A DNA stretch of 13,907 nt from Methanobacteriota archaeon (GCA_003230355.1 QIDD01000005.1:1-13907), one strand, 5' to 3'; positions 1 to 6,019 are shown, numbered from the stretch's first letter. Translations and numbers: made by a program. The notes: generated by a model not told the origin, from the letters alone.

Positions 1-331
1 TCAGGTCTTTTGGTATCAACTTGAATAGGCCTTTTGTATCATCTATGAACTCAATAGCAACCTGTTCAGCTTCTTCTTTAGACGTGATGTTCATGCCAAT
101 AGAATAGTGTCCAGAGAGGATGGAAGGTGTAAGAGGGACATTCGAGTAATTATTCCAACTTAATATTCGCCAGTTCGTACCATATTTTGCTGTGAACTTA
201 TCCCATTCGTCCTGCATCTCAGGCGGAACCGTGTATTCGGAAGCAGCAATCGGAGCTATAATTATCATCCACAGAATAACAGTAATAAATAACTTTTTTT
301 GCAGTGTTTCAATAGTCCTCAGCATTGCCAT
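1..331 (-). CDS. Secreted or membrane-anchored protein, N-terminal part (runs off left edge)
   Basis: An uninterrupted minus-strand frame enters the window at its left edge, so only the first ~110 residues are visible. They begin with a short basic stretch (RTIETLQKK) and a hydrophobic core (LFITVILWMIIIAPIAA) ending in a small-residue site, which is a typical signal peptide or N-terminal anchor. The exported part has aromatic-rich sequence (DEWDKFTAKYGTNW, WNNYSN) and then a helix (KEEAEQVAIEFIDDTKGLFKL) resembling the start of FTP/thermolysin-type propeptides. That resemblance is loose and no catalytic region is in view. GGCGAGG lies just upstream of ATG 331, and an in-frame ATG at 325 has better spacing. 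An in-frame ATG at 370 is less likely because a TATA-like stretch (368-378) sits there. Function unknown. Confidence 0.7.
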   Translation of the reverse strand, partial: MAMLRTIETLQKKLFITVILWMIIIAPIAASEYTVPPEMQDEWDKFTAKYGTNWRILSWNNYSNVPLTPSILSGHYSIGMNITSKEEAEQVAIEFIDDTKGLFKLIPKDL

Positions 332-367
332 TTCCCTCGCCTTAAGGTAGGAGTTCAGCTTCGAATT

Positions 368-378
368 CATATATTTTT
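368..378 (-). promoter_or_regulatory. Putative TATA box for the secreted-protein gene
   Basis: On the minus strand this reads AAAAATATATG. It lies about 40 nt before the ATG at 331, which places a predicted start of transcription near 347 and leaves a leader of about 16 nt that contains the GGCGAGG element. This is inferred from spacing only. Confidence 0.35.
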
Positions 379-418
379 CGAATGCATAAAATAAGGGAGC
401 TTGAAATCTATATGTAAG

Positions 419-433
419 AAAAATAAAAAAAAA
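419..433 (-). terminator. Oligo-T terminator of the ftsZ cluster
   Basis: Read on the minus strand, a long T tract interrupted by one A lies about 30 nt beyond the stop codon of the last small gene (464). Archaeal transcription commonly ends at such T tracts without a hairpin. No stable stem is evident upstream of it. The 332-463 gap otherwise holds only the promoter of the next gene. Confidence 0.5.
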
Positions 434-463
434 GAGGGGGAAAAATGGAGTGAAAAAGAGCGA

Positions 464-565
464 CTATTCAGAGTGTTGTTCTTCTTCACCTTTGGCCGCG
501 CTGTTTTCAAAGTCGACGACGATGTACCAGTCCTGCCTGCTTAAGTGTGGTGTGTCTGTGTTCAT
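464..565 (-). CDS. 33-aa microprotein at the end of the ftsZ cluster
   Basis: ATG at 565 to TAG at 464 encodes 33 residues. The sequence starts MNTDTPHLSRQDW, has a short hydrophobic strand (YIVVDFEN) and ends in an acidic tail (KGEEEQHSE). It is too short for routine gene calling. It is supported by the ATGA overlap with the stop of the upstream gene (TGA at 562-564), the arrangement expected for translational coupling, and by the T-tract terminator just downstream. SRQDW at residues 9-13 loosely echoes NREEW in the upstream protein. There is no signal peptide or transmembrane segment. Function unknown; it may be a partner of the upstream protein. Chance is possible, but overlap, position and plausible composition together favour a real gene. 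Confidence 0.5.
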   Translation of the reverse strand: MNTDTPHLSRQDWYIVVDFENSAAKGEEEQHSE

Positions 566-1023
566 GAGCTGAATCCTTTTTTAGCGGTCAAGAGTTTTAT
601 CGCAATCTCCGGATCGATGTCAAAAACAATGAGATCATCCGGCCCAGGCGCAGCGTCACGGGGCTCCATGTTTTTATTTGTCTGAGTGTTTCTGCTCTGT
701 CCAAGCACAGGCTTTCCTCTGTCAAGCTCAGAGCGCAGGTCAGGGATTTGAACCACGGGAGTGTTTAACGAGGTTTTTTCAGACCCCTTTGCGAGACGTG
801 CCCTTTTCTCTGTAAGCCAGAGACCCGCGAATTTTTCAAGCCACTCCTCCCTGTTAAGTGAAGCCTCAGTCTGCGTCTTTTCAACTGAAACCTCCCTAGT
901 TTCAGACACATCCATATTCACACTTGGCTTAGTGATAGGTTCTATCGAGTGGACAAACTCTCCACCCTGTTCGCCTGCAAGCCAGAGGTTTGTAAACCGA
1001 TTCTGCCATTTCTCTTCATCCAT
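562..1023 (-). CDS. Uncharacterised 153-aa protein with two W-x2-[RK]F-x2-LWL motifs
   Basis: I do not recognise a family. The N-terminal half holds two copies of a short amphipathic motif: EEKWQNRFTNLWLAGE at residues 3-18 and REEWLEKFAGLWLTEK at 58-73. They are separated by about 40 residues rich in S, T, E and K that look disordered. A polar linker follows (75-125), then a hydrophobic C-terminal element (DDLIVFDIDPEIAIKLLTAKKG, about 129-150) that could be a small folded or docking segment. No membrane span or signal peptide is visible. The start is set at ATG 1023 because GAGGTGA lies 7 nt upstream; a TTG at 1029 would sit against that element. Only 12 nt separate it from the preceding gene, whose TGA is part of the ribosome-binding site. 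Inference: paired aromatic helices on a flexible chain suggest an adaptor or cross-linker, perhaps for FtsZ. Confidence 0.75.
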   Translation of the reverse strand: MDEEKWQNRFTNLWLAGEQGGEFVHSIEPITKPSVNMDVSETREVSVEKTQTEASLNREEWLEKFAGLWLTEKRARLAKGSEKTSLNTPVVQIPDLRSELDRGKPVLGQSRNTQTNKNMEPRDAAPGPDDLIVFDIDPEIAIKLLTAKKGFSS

Positions 1024-1035
1024 ACACAATTCACC

Positions 1036-1467
1036 TCAACAATTGATCCGTCCTAGAAAATCGATGAGCCGCTCTGCAAAGTCCGCGCGCACAAGCGATC
1101 CGCAGACAATACTATTTCCAAAGCTGTTGAACTCAGCCGTTTTCCTGTCGTCAAAAAGTATTATACAGGGCATCTCATGTTTCACAGTGGATATCGCTGT
1201 GTGATCATTTTTTGAAACACCCACCTTCGAGTCCACCACAAAAACTCCTGCATCAAGTCCCCCCGGCGGCGCAGCATATCTCTTTTTCACATGTTTTTCA
1301 AGGGATGCGTAGAGATGCAGCCGTCTCTGATTTGAAACAGTCACACCCAGATCCATCCACTCACCTGCGTCGTTAAAATCAACTTCAGTATTCTTCAAGA
1401 TATTTTTTATAAGCTGGGTCTTGCACTCATATCCCCCGCCCATAATCCCGATCCGTATCTCCTCCAT
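1036..1467 (-). CDS. Degenerate translational-GTPase-like (EF-Tu/SelB-type) G-domain protein
   Basis: The 143-aa product looks like a shortened P-loop G domain. Residues 4-24 (beta strand, GIMGGGYECKTQL, helix) match G1, but the last glycine of GxxxxGK[ST] is Cys15. GVTV at 41-44 fits G2 (RGITI in EF-Tu). ASLEKHV at 54-60 fits the DCPGH G3 region but lacks its Asp and Gly. LDAGVFVVDSKVGVSKND (71-88) fits the strand and loop before the G4 helix (MDGAILVVSAADGPMPQT in EF-Tu), and CIILFDDRK (101-109) sits where NKxD should be. GTP specificity residues are therefore missing, and domains II and III are absent. ATG 1467 is preferred over GTG 1470 because AGGTGA is then 6 nt upstream. Inference: a pseudo-GTPase with a structural or sensing role beside FtsZ. 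The family assignment rests on motif alignment by eye. Confidence 0.6.
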   Translation of the reverse strand: MEEIRIGIMGGGYECKTQLIKNILKNTEVDFNDAGEWMDLGVTVSNQRRLHLYASLEKHVKKRYAAPPGGLDAGVFVVDSKVGVSKNDHTAISTVKHEMPCIILFDDRKTAEFNSFGNSIVCGSLVRADFAERLIDFLGRINC

Positions 1468-1483
1468 CACAAATCACCTATGC

Positions 1484-1506
1484 ATAAAAATAAAAAAGAA
1501 AAAAAG
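1484..1506 (-). terminator. T-rich tract inside the ftsZ cluster (possible partial terminator)
   Basis: Between the winged-helix gene and the degenerate G-domain gene the minus strand carries consecutive T runs (T7, T6 and T5 separated by single bases). In archaea such a tract can cause partial termination, and its A/T-rich right part could also act as a weak TATA element for the three downstream genes. It may therefore set different expression levels for ftsZ and the distal genes. No hairpin was seen. Confidence 0.3.
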
Positions 1507-1513
1507 GGAGAGT

Positions 1514-1732
1514 TCATACGGCGAAGTACTTGTTAACGCCCTGACTCTTCTCCTTCATCAGGTACTGATACTGCATGTGATAGTAGATGAACATCTTAAG
1601 GTTCCCTTCATCCACAGCGTACCCGAGTTTTTTTATCCTTTTAGACACTTCCTTTCCATCTAGTTTCTCATCATTTTCAAAAACGCTCATAATCACGTTT
1701 ATCTTGTTGGAAGCGTTAGAGAATTTCTTCAT
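1514..1732 (-). CDS. Small winged-helix protein (72 aa)
   Basis: The protein reads as one winged helix-turn-helix domain. A first helix (KINVIMSVFENDEK) is followed by the HTH (LDGKEVSKRIKKLGYAVDEGNLKMFIYYHM, about 24-53) and a short wing (YQYLMKEKSQGVNKYFAV). The pattern 'DGKE(V/I)...(D)EGN....YHM...YL' recalls small archaeal wHTH regulators of the ArsR/MarR type that consist of little more than the DNA-binding domain. GGGGGT, the same ribosome-binding sequence used by ftsZ, lies 8 nt before the ATG. The gene starts 22 nt after the ftsZ stop and is surely co-transcribed with it. A job as autoregulator of the ftsZ cluster is plausible, but a wHTH can also serve in protein-protein contact. There is no effector-binding domain. 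Confidence 0.75.
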   Translation of the reverse strand: MKKFSNASNKINVIMSVFENDEKLDGKEVSKRIKKLGYAVDEGNLKMFIYYHMQYQYLMKEKSQGVNKYFAV

Positions 1733-1754
1733 TATTCCATACCCCCTGAAAAAC

Positions 1755-2942
1755 CTATAGAATATAGTCTATATCCAGCTTCGCCATTATTCCCTGCTTC
1801 TCCTCTGGTGGCAGCGGATCAAACCTTCGGCTCGGTCCTTCCCATGCCAGCTGGGTGGGTCTTCTTGGATTACGTTTCGGAGCTGAGAAATCTCGCGACG
1901 GAACTGTAATCGAAGTGCCTGATCCAACAATATCTGGGGATGAGACTCCTGTCATGATTATCATAACTTGAATCCTCTTTTCGAACTCTGGATCGATTCT
2001 TGCTCCCCAGATGACGTTTGCGTTGTCTCTGAGATAGGTTGTGGCTATTTCACCTATGGTGCTTGCCTCTTCGAGTGTGAGGTCTGGTCCGCCTGTGATG
2101 TGGATAAGCGCGCCTGTTGCCCCTCTATAGTCGACGTTGAGAAGCGGGTTTTCAAGGGCGTTGTTTACGGCTTCTATTGCGCGGTCTTTTCCTTCACCTT
2201 CTCCAAGCCCGATCATGGCGACTCCCTTGCCGACGCCGTCTCGCATCACGGCTCTTACGTCTGCGAAGTCGAGGTTTACAAGGCTTGGGATGGATATGGT
2301 TTCGCTTATGCCTTTTACCATTCTTGCAAGTATTTCATCGGCCACTCCGAATGCTTGGTCCACCGGCAGGTCCGGCACATAGCTGAGGAGTTTGTTGTTG
2401 TCAATGACGACCACGCTGTCGGCTGCGTCTTTCAGCTTGGTGAGCGCTTCCTTGGCCTTTACAATCCTTGCTCTTTCGATTTTGAAGGGCATTGTGACTG
2501 CGCCAACGACGACGGCTCCGTTTTCCTTTGCGATGTCGGCGATTATGGGAAGGCTTCCTGTCCCTGTGCCACCACCGAGTCCGGCTGTTACAAAGACGAG
2601 GTCTGCCTCTGACAGGACGTCTTTAAATACTGTTTTTGCGTCCAGTGCTGCCTGTCGTCCTACTTCTGGATATCCTCCGGCTCCCAGTCCTCTTGTGTTC
2701 TCATAGCCGATGAGGATCTTTTTGTCTGCCTTGGTGCGCTCTAGCTGCTGTTTGTCTGTGTTTACAGCAATTAGTTCTGCGCCGTCGATTCCGATGTTAC
2801 CAAGTCGGTTTAGGGTGTTGTTTCCTCCACCGCCTGATCCCACGACGACAATTCTTGCTTCCCCGAAATCGGCTGAATTCGCTTTCCTATTTTCCAGCTC
2901 TTTTTGTGTGTTTTCTTTTGCTTTTTTGTACAGAAATTCCAT
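1755..2942 (-). CDS. ftsZ: Cell-division GTPase FtsZ (archaeal)
   Basis: Tubulin-superfamily GTPase that polymerises into the division ring. All core elements are present: the N-terminal nucleotide-binding glycine loop GSGGGGNNT (35-43), NTD (61-63), TRGLGAGG (83-90), the tubulin signature GGGTGTGS (123-130) and the T7 synergy loop NLDFADVRAV (223-232), whose acidic residues complete the active site of the neighbouring subunit. It should therefore be a working, polymerising GTPase, unlike the degenerate G-domain protein encoded downstream. GATGALIHITGG (275-286) belongs to the C-terminal domain. From about 335 a proline/arginine-rich linker leads to a conserved-looking tip, KLDIDYIL, the probable docking peptide. 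I cannot tell from the sequence whether it is FtsZ1- or FtsZ2-type. AGGGGGT lies 5 nt before the ATG. First gene of a five-gene cluster and divergent from a wHTH gene. Confidence 0.97.
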   Translation of the reverse strand: MEFLYKKAKENTQKELENRKANSADFGEARIVVVGSGGGGNNTLNRLGNIGIDGAELIAVNTDKQQLERTKADKKILIGYENTRGLGAGGYPEVGRQAALDAKTVFKDVLSEADLVFVTAGLGGGTGTGSLPIIADIAKENGAVVVGAVTMPFKIERARIVKAKEALTKLKDAADSVVVIDNNKLLSYVPDLPVDQAFGVADEILARMVKGISETISIPSLVNLDFADVRAVMRDGVGKGVAMIGLGEGEGKDRAIEAVNNALENPLLNVDYRGATGALIHITGGPDLTLEEASTIGEIATTYLRDNANVIWGARIDPEFEKRIQVMIIMTGVSSPDIVGSGTSITVPSRDFSAPKRNPRRPTQLAWEGPSRRFDPLPPEEKQGIMAKLDIDYIL

Positions 2943-2947
2943 TGTTT

Positions 2948-3005
2948 ACCCCCTATATAGTTTGTGAATATGTGAACAAGTGTGAATACAACTAATATAT
3001 ATATC
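2948..3005 (-). promoter_or_regulatory. Promoter and ribosome-binding region of the ftsZ cluster
   Basis: The minus strand carries GATATATATATTAG (2992-3005), a good TATA box centred near 2999. The predicted transcription start is near 2973, giving a leader of about 30 nt that holds the ribosome-binding sequence AGGGGGT (2948-2954) before the ATG at 2942. Three direct repeats (listed separately) lie over the predicted start site. Confidence 0.55.
2963..2988. repeat. Three tandem TGTGAAYA repeats at the ftsZ start site (candidate operator)
   Basis: On the plus strand TGTGAATA (2963-2970), TGTGAACA (2971-2978) and TGTGAATA (2981-2988) follow one another with spacings of 0 and 2 bp. They sit between the ftsZ TATA box and the ftsZ start codon, where a bound protein would block initiation. 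The two flanking genes encoding winged-helix proteins are obvious candidates for the binder. The array is seen directly; its function is inferred. Confidence 0.45.
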
Positions 3006-3120
3006 TTTCTGATAATTCTAAATCGAAACATATTTATATCCAGGAGCTAAAATTGGATTTTCAAATCAAATAAACAGATGAACATGATAACACGACAACA
3101 AGTTAATAAACAAGTATCAA

Positions 3121-3131
3121 TATAATATAAA
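3121..3131 (+). promoter_or_regulatory. TATA box of the leaderless 139-aa wHTH gene
   Basis: TATAATATAAA is centred about 26 nt upstream of ATG 3152, exactly where an archaeal TATA box sits relative to the transcription start. The transcript should therefore begin at or within a few bases of the start codon, in keeping with the absence of a purine-rich ribosome-binding site in front of it. Confidence 0.6.
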
Positions 3132-3151
3132 AGGATTACGGTGAAAACCCC

Positions 3152-3571
3152 ATGAAGATAAAAATTGAAATCTCAGACGGGAAAACCAAAACAAACCTCC
3201 TAATCGAAGGTGAGGACCACTTCACAGCAAAACAAAAAATAGACCACTTCATCGACTTCGCATACAACACACCCAAAACAACGATTATCCCGAAATTCAC
3301 GCCTGAAATACTCCCTGGATGGCTCATGGAATACGATATGAAAAACCTCTCCCAAAAGGAAAAACTAAGTATTCTACTAGAGCGAGAGCACATAGGCGAA
3401 TGGGTCCGTTCACAAGACCTAAAAGAAGAATACGAACAGATATGGGGCGGCGAGATAAAACTCAGCTCAGTCTCAACCTACCTAGCGCGCTTCTACGAAG
3501 AAGGCAGAATTGAGCGCCAAGGGTCACGGGCTCAGAGAGAATACAAATTCACAGAAGAAATCCAAGTCTAG
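3152..3571 (+). CDS. Winged-helix protein with a beta-rich N-terminal domain (139 aa)
   Basis: Residues 1-35 alternate strand and helix (MKIKIEISDGKTKTNLLIEG, then HFTAKQKIDHFIDFA). A charged helix (about 63-87) follows, and the C-terminal ~55 residues form a winged helix: GEWVRSQDLKEEYEQIWG, SSVSTYLARFYEEGRIERQG and the wing RAQREYKF. Proteins of this shape are common in archaea as transcription factors, but I cannot name the family. The gene is divergent from ftsZ and shares its 209-bp control region, so it could regulate the ftsZ cluster, itself, or both. Its TATA box predicts a leaderless mRNA. The last three bases of its TAG are shared with the oppositely directed DUF447 stop, with both stops lying in one CTAG palindrome. 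Sure as a gene, moderate on DNA-binding, low on target. Confidence 0.85.
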   Translation: MKIKIEISDGKTKTNLLIEGEDHFTAKQKIDHFIDFAYNTPKTTIIPKFTPEILPGWLMEYDMKNLSQKEKLSILLEREHIGEWVRSQDLKEEYEQIWGGEIKLSSVSTYLARFYEEGRIERQGSRAQREYKFTEEIQV

Positions 3572-4176
3572 CCGACAAAGCTGTTCACAAAATCAACCAC
3601 CGCCTCCGACTCCTCCGGCGGCAGCGTCTTTTTCACAACCTCCAAATACCCCTGGACATCTTTTTCCATGCCCCGCGAAAGGGAAACAGCGATTTCAATC
3701 GCTGCAAAAAGTCCCCGGTTCGGAGCCACGGGAAAAGGAGATAAAACAACAATGTTCACCGCCTTTAAGGTCATCTTCGCAACCGACGCAGGGCCGAAAC
3801 TGTCCCTCCTGTTAACATATTCACAACTCAGCAGCTCAGCCTCAACATAGGTGTTTGTGCCTTTAATATAAGGTGCAGAAACAACCTTCGCCCGCAGCAC
3901 ATCCAAAGTCTCAACAACCTTAGAACCCTTGTGCCTGCCAACAAGAGCGCATCGCAAAAAAAGCAGAGGATCAAAAACAACGTTAACAACGCAGCACCCC
4001 TCTCGCCTGATGTTTTCAAAAGTATCAGTGTCCCGATGAACCTTTAGCAAAATATTGTCGCCTCCAAGACCTAAAACACCCATCGGAGCCGCATTAGGCG
4101 CTCCATCGCTGTGATAGGTTGTAACAATCACCTCAGAAAGACGTCCCCTGCAAATCCCGATACTTGAAAGCACCAT
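3568..4176 (-). CDS. DUF447-family flavoprotein (FMN-binding split-barrel)
   Basis: The N-terminal region LSEVIVTTYHSDGAPNAAPMGV is the hallmark of the archaeal DUF447 family, which has a flavoredoxin-like FMN-binding split-barrel fold. In family members the segment around NAAPMGV and the later R-EGCCVVNVVFDPLLF (about 57-73) build the flavin pocket and dimer. The C-terminal third (about 150-200) is helical. The natural substrate is not established; the gene often occurs among archaeal cofactor-biosynthesis genes, which does not apply here. Length (202 aa) is normal. AGGAGGT lies 9 nt before the ATG. It starts 24 nt after the stop of the response regulator and should be on the same transcript. 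Its stop overlaps that of the convergent winged-helix gene by four bases. Confidence 0.85.
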   Translation of the reverse strand: MVLSSIGICRGRLSEVIVTTYHSDGAPNAAPMGVLGLGGDNILLKVHRDTDTFENIRREGCCVVNVVFDPLLFLRCALVGRHKGSKVVETLDVLRAKVVSAPYIKGTNTYVEAELLSCEYVNRRDSFGPASVAKMTLKAVNIVVLSPFPVAPNRGLFAAIEIAVSLSRGMEKDVQGYLEVVKKTLPPEESEAVVDFVNSFVG

Positions 4177-4200
4177 AGGATAAAAACCTCCTAATAACCC

Positions 4201-5841
4201 TTATTTTGCGGCCAATATCCCTGCATGCTTCAAAGAGTGTTTGACCAAGATCTTATCAGCCCAGTCAATGGCGTCTTCAAGAGGCATAACATCAGCCAGG
4301 AATACAAAGGCTATCTCGCTGATCTTCTTTTTCAGATCCTCGTTTTCAAGCATCTTTTCAGTGGAGATGAACTCGTCAAAAACAGTGATGATAATACGGG
4401 TTGCCTCCTCCTCTCCATAGAAAACTCCCAGCGATTCTGAAAGCTCGTCAAAAACGCCGGTAACCTTGGAGAGCCCACTCTTCTCAGCGAGCTTAATATA
4501 CCTATTAAAAGACTCGATTTTCGATGTTGCCACAGGATTCGGTGGTGAGACAACCTTGAAATCAGGCGTAATCGAAAGAACAGTTGAAACAGTGTCCTTC
4601 ATCTTAAAGAGCAGCTCGTCTAGTTTCCTCCCAGTGTCGGTGAGATAATAGATGCCTTTATGATCCTGATCGATAATCCCCACTTGCTTGAGAATCTTGA
4701 GGTGAAAGCTAAGCTTCGAAGGATTTGAGTAGCCAAGGCTCTGCAGCATATCGGTAAATGTGGATTTACCAGCCATCTTAAGGATATCAAGTATGTCTTT
4801 ACGCTGAGGGTTTGAAATCGCCTTCACAATCGCTTCGATCTGAACACTTGCAAGATAGTTGAAGATCTGCATCTGCTGATCCCGACGCAGATCACCCACA
4901 TAAACCGTTATACCCGCGTTTTTCTCAATCGATATTCCGTGGAGCTTGTCAATAAACTTAAGAACCTCTGGAAAAGGCGTTTTATCAACAGCATCTAAAA
5001 GTGATTCAATAAAGACAACAGAACTTGGATTTGCCTTTACAAAAGACTTGATCTCAGATTCAACCTCCCCTAGATCACGGGTGTCATGGACCTCTACACC
5101 CTCAACGTTGATTTGGGACTTTTCCTTAGATGCTGCAAATGAAATTCCTTTGCTCCCATCGAAAACAGCCCGTGTAAACTCGTTTATACCCTCCAGATTT
5201 TCTTCCTCACCCAGGAGATGGATGAAGTTTTTCTTCTCCTCCTTTGCAGGGTTGAAAACAAGGCATGTGTCGATTGTTTCTTTACGCTTTTTACAATAGG
5301 AGACCTTCACACACTCTAGGCAGCTGTTCACAGCCTGCTTTATAGTGCACTCGTTTACAATGCATGTGTCCTTTCTATCTACCAGGCAGCCCTTGCATAT
5401 TTCATAAACAAACTGGTCGCATACACGGCAGTCGATACCGCACTTTGATGGAATAGACCCGGCGTCAAAATGGGGTTCACCAAGGACCCAGCGCACTGCT
5501 TTGAGAAGTTTTTCCTTATTCACAGGCTTTGTGATATATCCGTCGCACTGGGCATGTTGAAAACTCTTGAGCTTGAAATCCTGCTGAAACTTGATGGTAA
5601 GCATCATAATCGGGATGTGCTTCAGATCTTCATCGGCTTTAATAGTCTTTGCAACATCCCATCCATCCATCTCAGGCATCATAATATCGAGAAGTATGAG
5701 ATCAGGATTTTCTACCTTCACAAGATCAAGCGCCTCACGGCCGCTGTGCGCTTCCACCGCGGAAAAACCCTCTTTTTCCAGTATCTTTCTGATAATGAAC
5801 GTAAACTCCGGCTCATCATCAACAAGCATTATCTTGGTCAT
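4201..5841 (-). CDS. Response regulator: REC - Cys-rich (DUF3795-like) - DUF835-like - ArsR HTH - helical tail
   Basis: Residues 1-120 are a complete receiver domain: acidic D8/D9, phospho-acceptor D52 in LLDIMMPEMDG, T82 and K105 in TKP. Residues 134-193 hold eleven cysteines (CGIDCRVC, CKGC, C160, C165, CLEC, C183, C193), a pattern like DUF3795 and probably binding zinc or an Fe-S cluster. Residues ~245-335 resemble DUF835 (SSVVFIESLLDAV, FPEVLKFIDKL). Residues ~336-410 form an ArsR-type winged helix (NPQRKDILDILKM, SNPSKLSFHLKILKQVGII, GIYYLTDTGRK). A helical C-terminus of ~130 aa is unassigned. The protein should join phosphorelay, metal/redox sensing and DNA binding in one chain. ATG 5841 puts the usual MTKIMLVDDE start first; a TTG at 5847 is the alternative. 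No histidine kinase is nearby. DUF447 follows in the same operon. Confidence 0.9.
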   Translation of the reverse strand: MTKIMLVDDEPEFTFIIRKILEKEGFSAVEAHSGREALDLVKVENPDLILLDIMMPEMDGWDVAKTIKADEDLKHIPIMMLTIKFQQDFKLKSFQHAQCDGYITKPVNKEKLLKAVRWVLGEPHFDAGSIPSKCGIDCRVCDQFVYEICKGCLVDRKDTCIVNECTIKQAVNSCLECVKVSYCKKRKETIDTCLVFNPAKEEKKNFIHLLGEEENLEGINEFTRAVFDGSKGISFAASKEKSQINVEGVEVHDTRDLGEVESEIKSFVKANPSSVVFIESLLDAVDKTPFPEVLKFIDKLHGISIEKNAGITVYVGDLRRDQQMQIFNYLASVQIEAIVKAISNPQRKDILDILKMAGKSTFTDMLQSLGYSNPSKLSFHLKILKQVGIIDQDHKGIYYLTDTGRKLDELLFKMKDTVSTVLSITPDFKVVSPPNPVATSKIESFNRYIKLAEKSGLSKVTGVFDELSESLGVFYGEEEATRIIITVFDEFISTEKMLENEDLKKKISEIAFVFLADVMPLEDAIDWADKILVKHSLKHAGILAAK

Positions 5842-5874
5842 CTTCAAAACCCAAGCTAAATTAACGTACTACAA

Positions 5875-5886
5875 CAAATATATTTT
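5875..5886 (-). promoter_or_regulatory. Putative TATA box of the response-regulator/DUF447 operon
   Basis: The minus strand reads AAAATATATTTG here, about 39 nt before ATG 5841. This predicts a start near 5855 and a leader of roughly 14 nt. Confidence 0.4.
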
Positions 5887-6019
5887 GGTTAATAAAAGTA
5901 GTTTTCTATGTTTTGTGGAAGGGGGGAGGCGGTGGAAAAAAAGGACATGGGTGTAAAGTATGGGATGTCAGTTTCACACCACCGCGTTCTTCCCTAGCCA
6001 AATTTTTTAGCGGCTGGAT

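Noticed and set aside
1968..2612. Long plus-strand open frame (214 codons) antisense to ftsZ
   Set aside because: It lies wholly inside ftsZ, whose motifs are complete. Its Cys/Tyr/Val-rich sequence is what the complement of a conserved gene gives, and it has no promoter or ribosome-binding site.
3510..3815. Plus-strand frame overlapping the DUF447 gene
   Set aside because: The Pro/Ser/Gln-rich product is the complement of DUF447 codons, and DUF447 has clear family motifs and a strong ribosome-binding site.
4201..5841. The response regulator as a REC-histidine-kinase hybrid
   Set aside because: No H-box, N-box or G-box of a kinase is present. The segment after the cysteines fits DUF835 and an ArsR winged helix.
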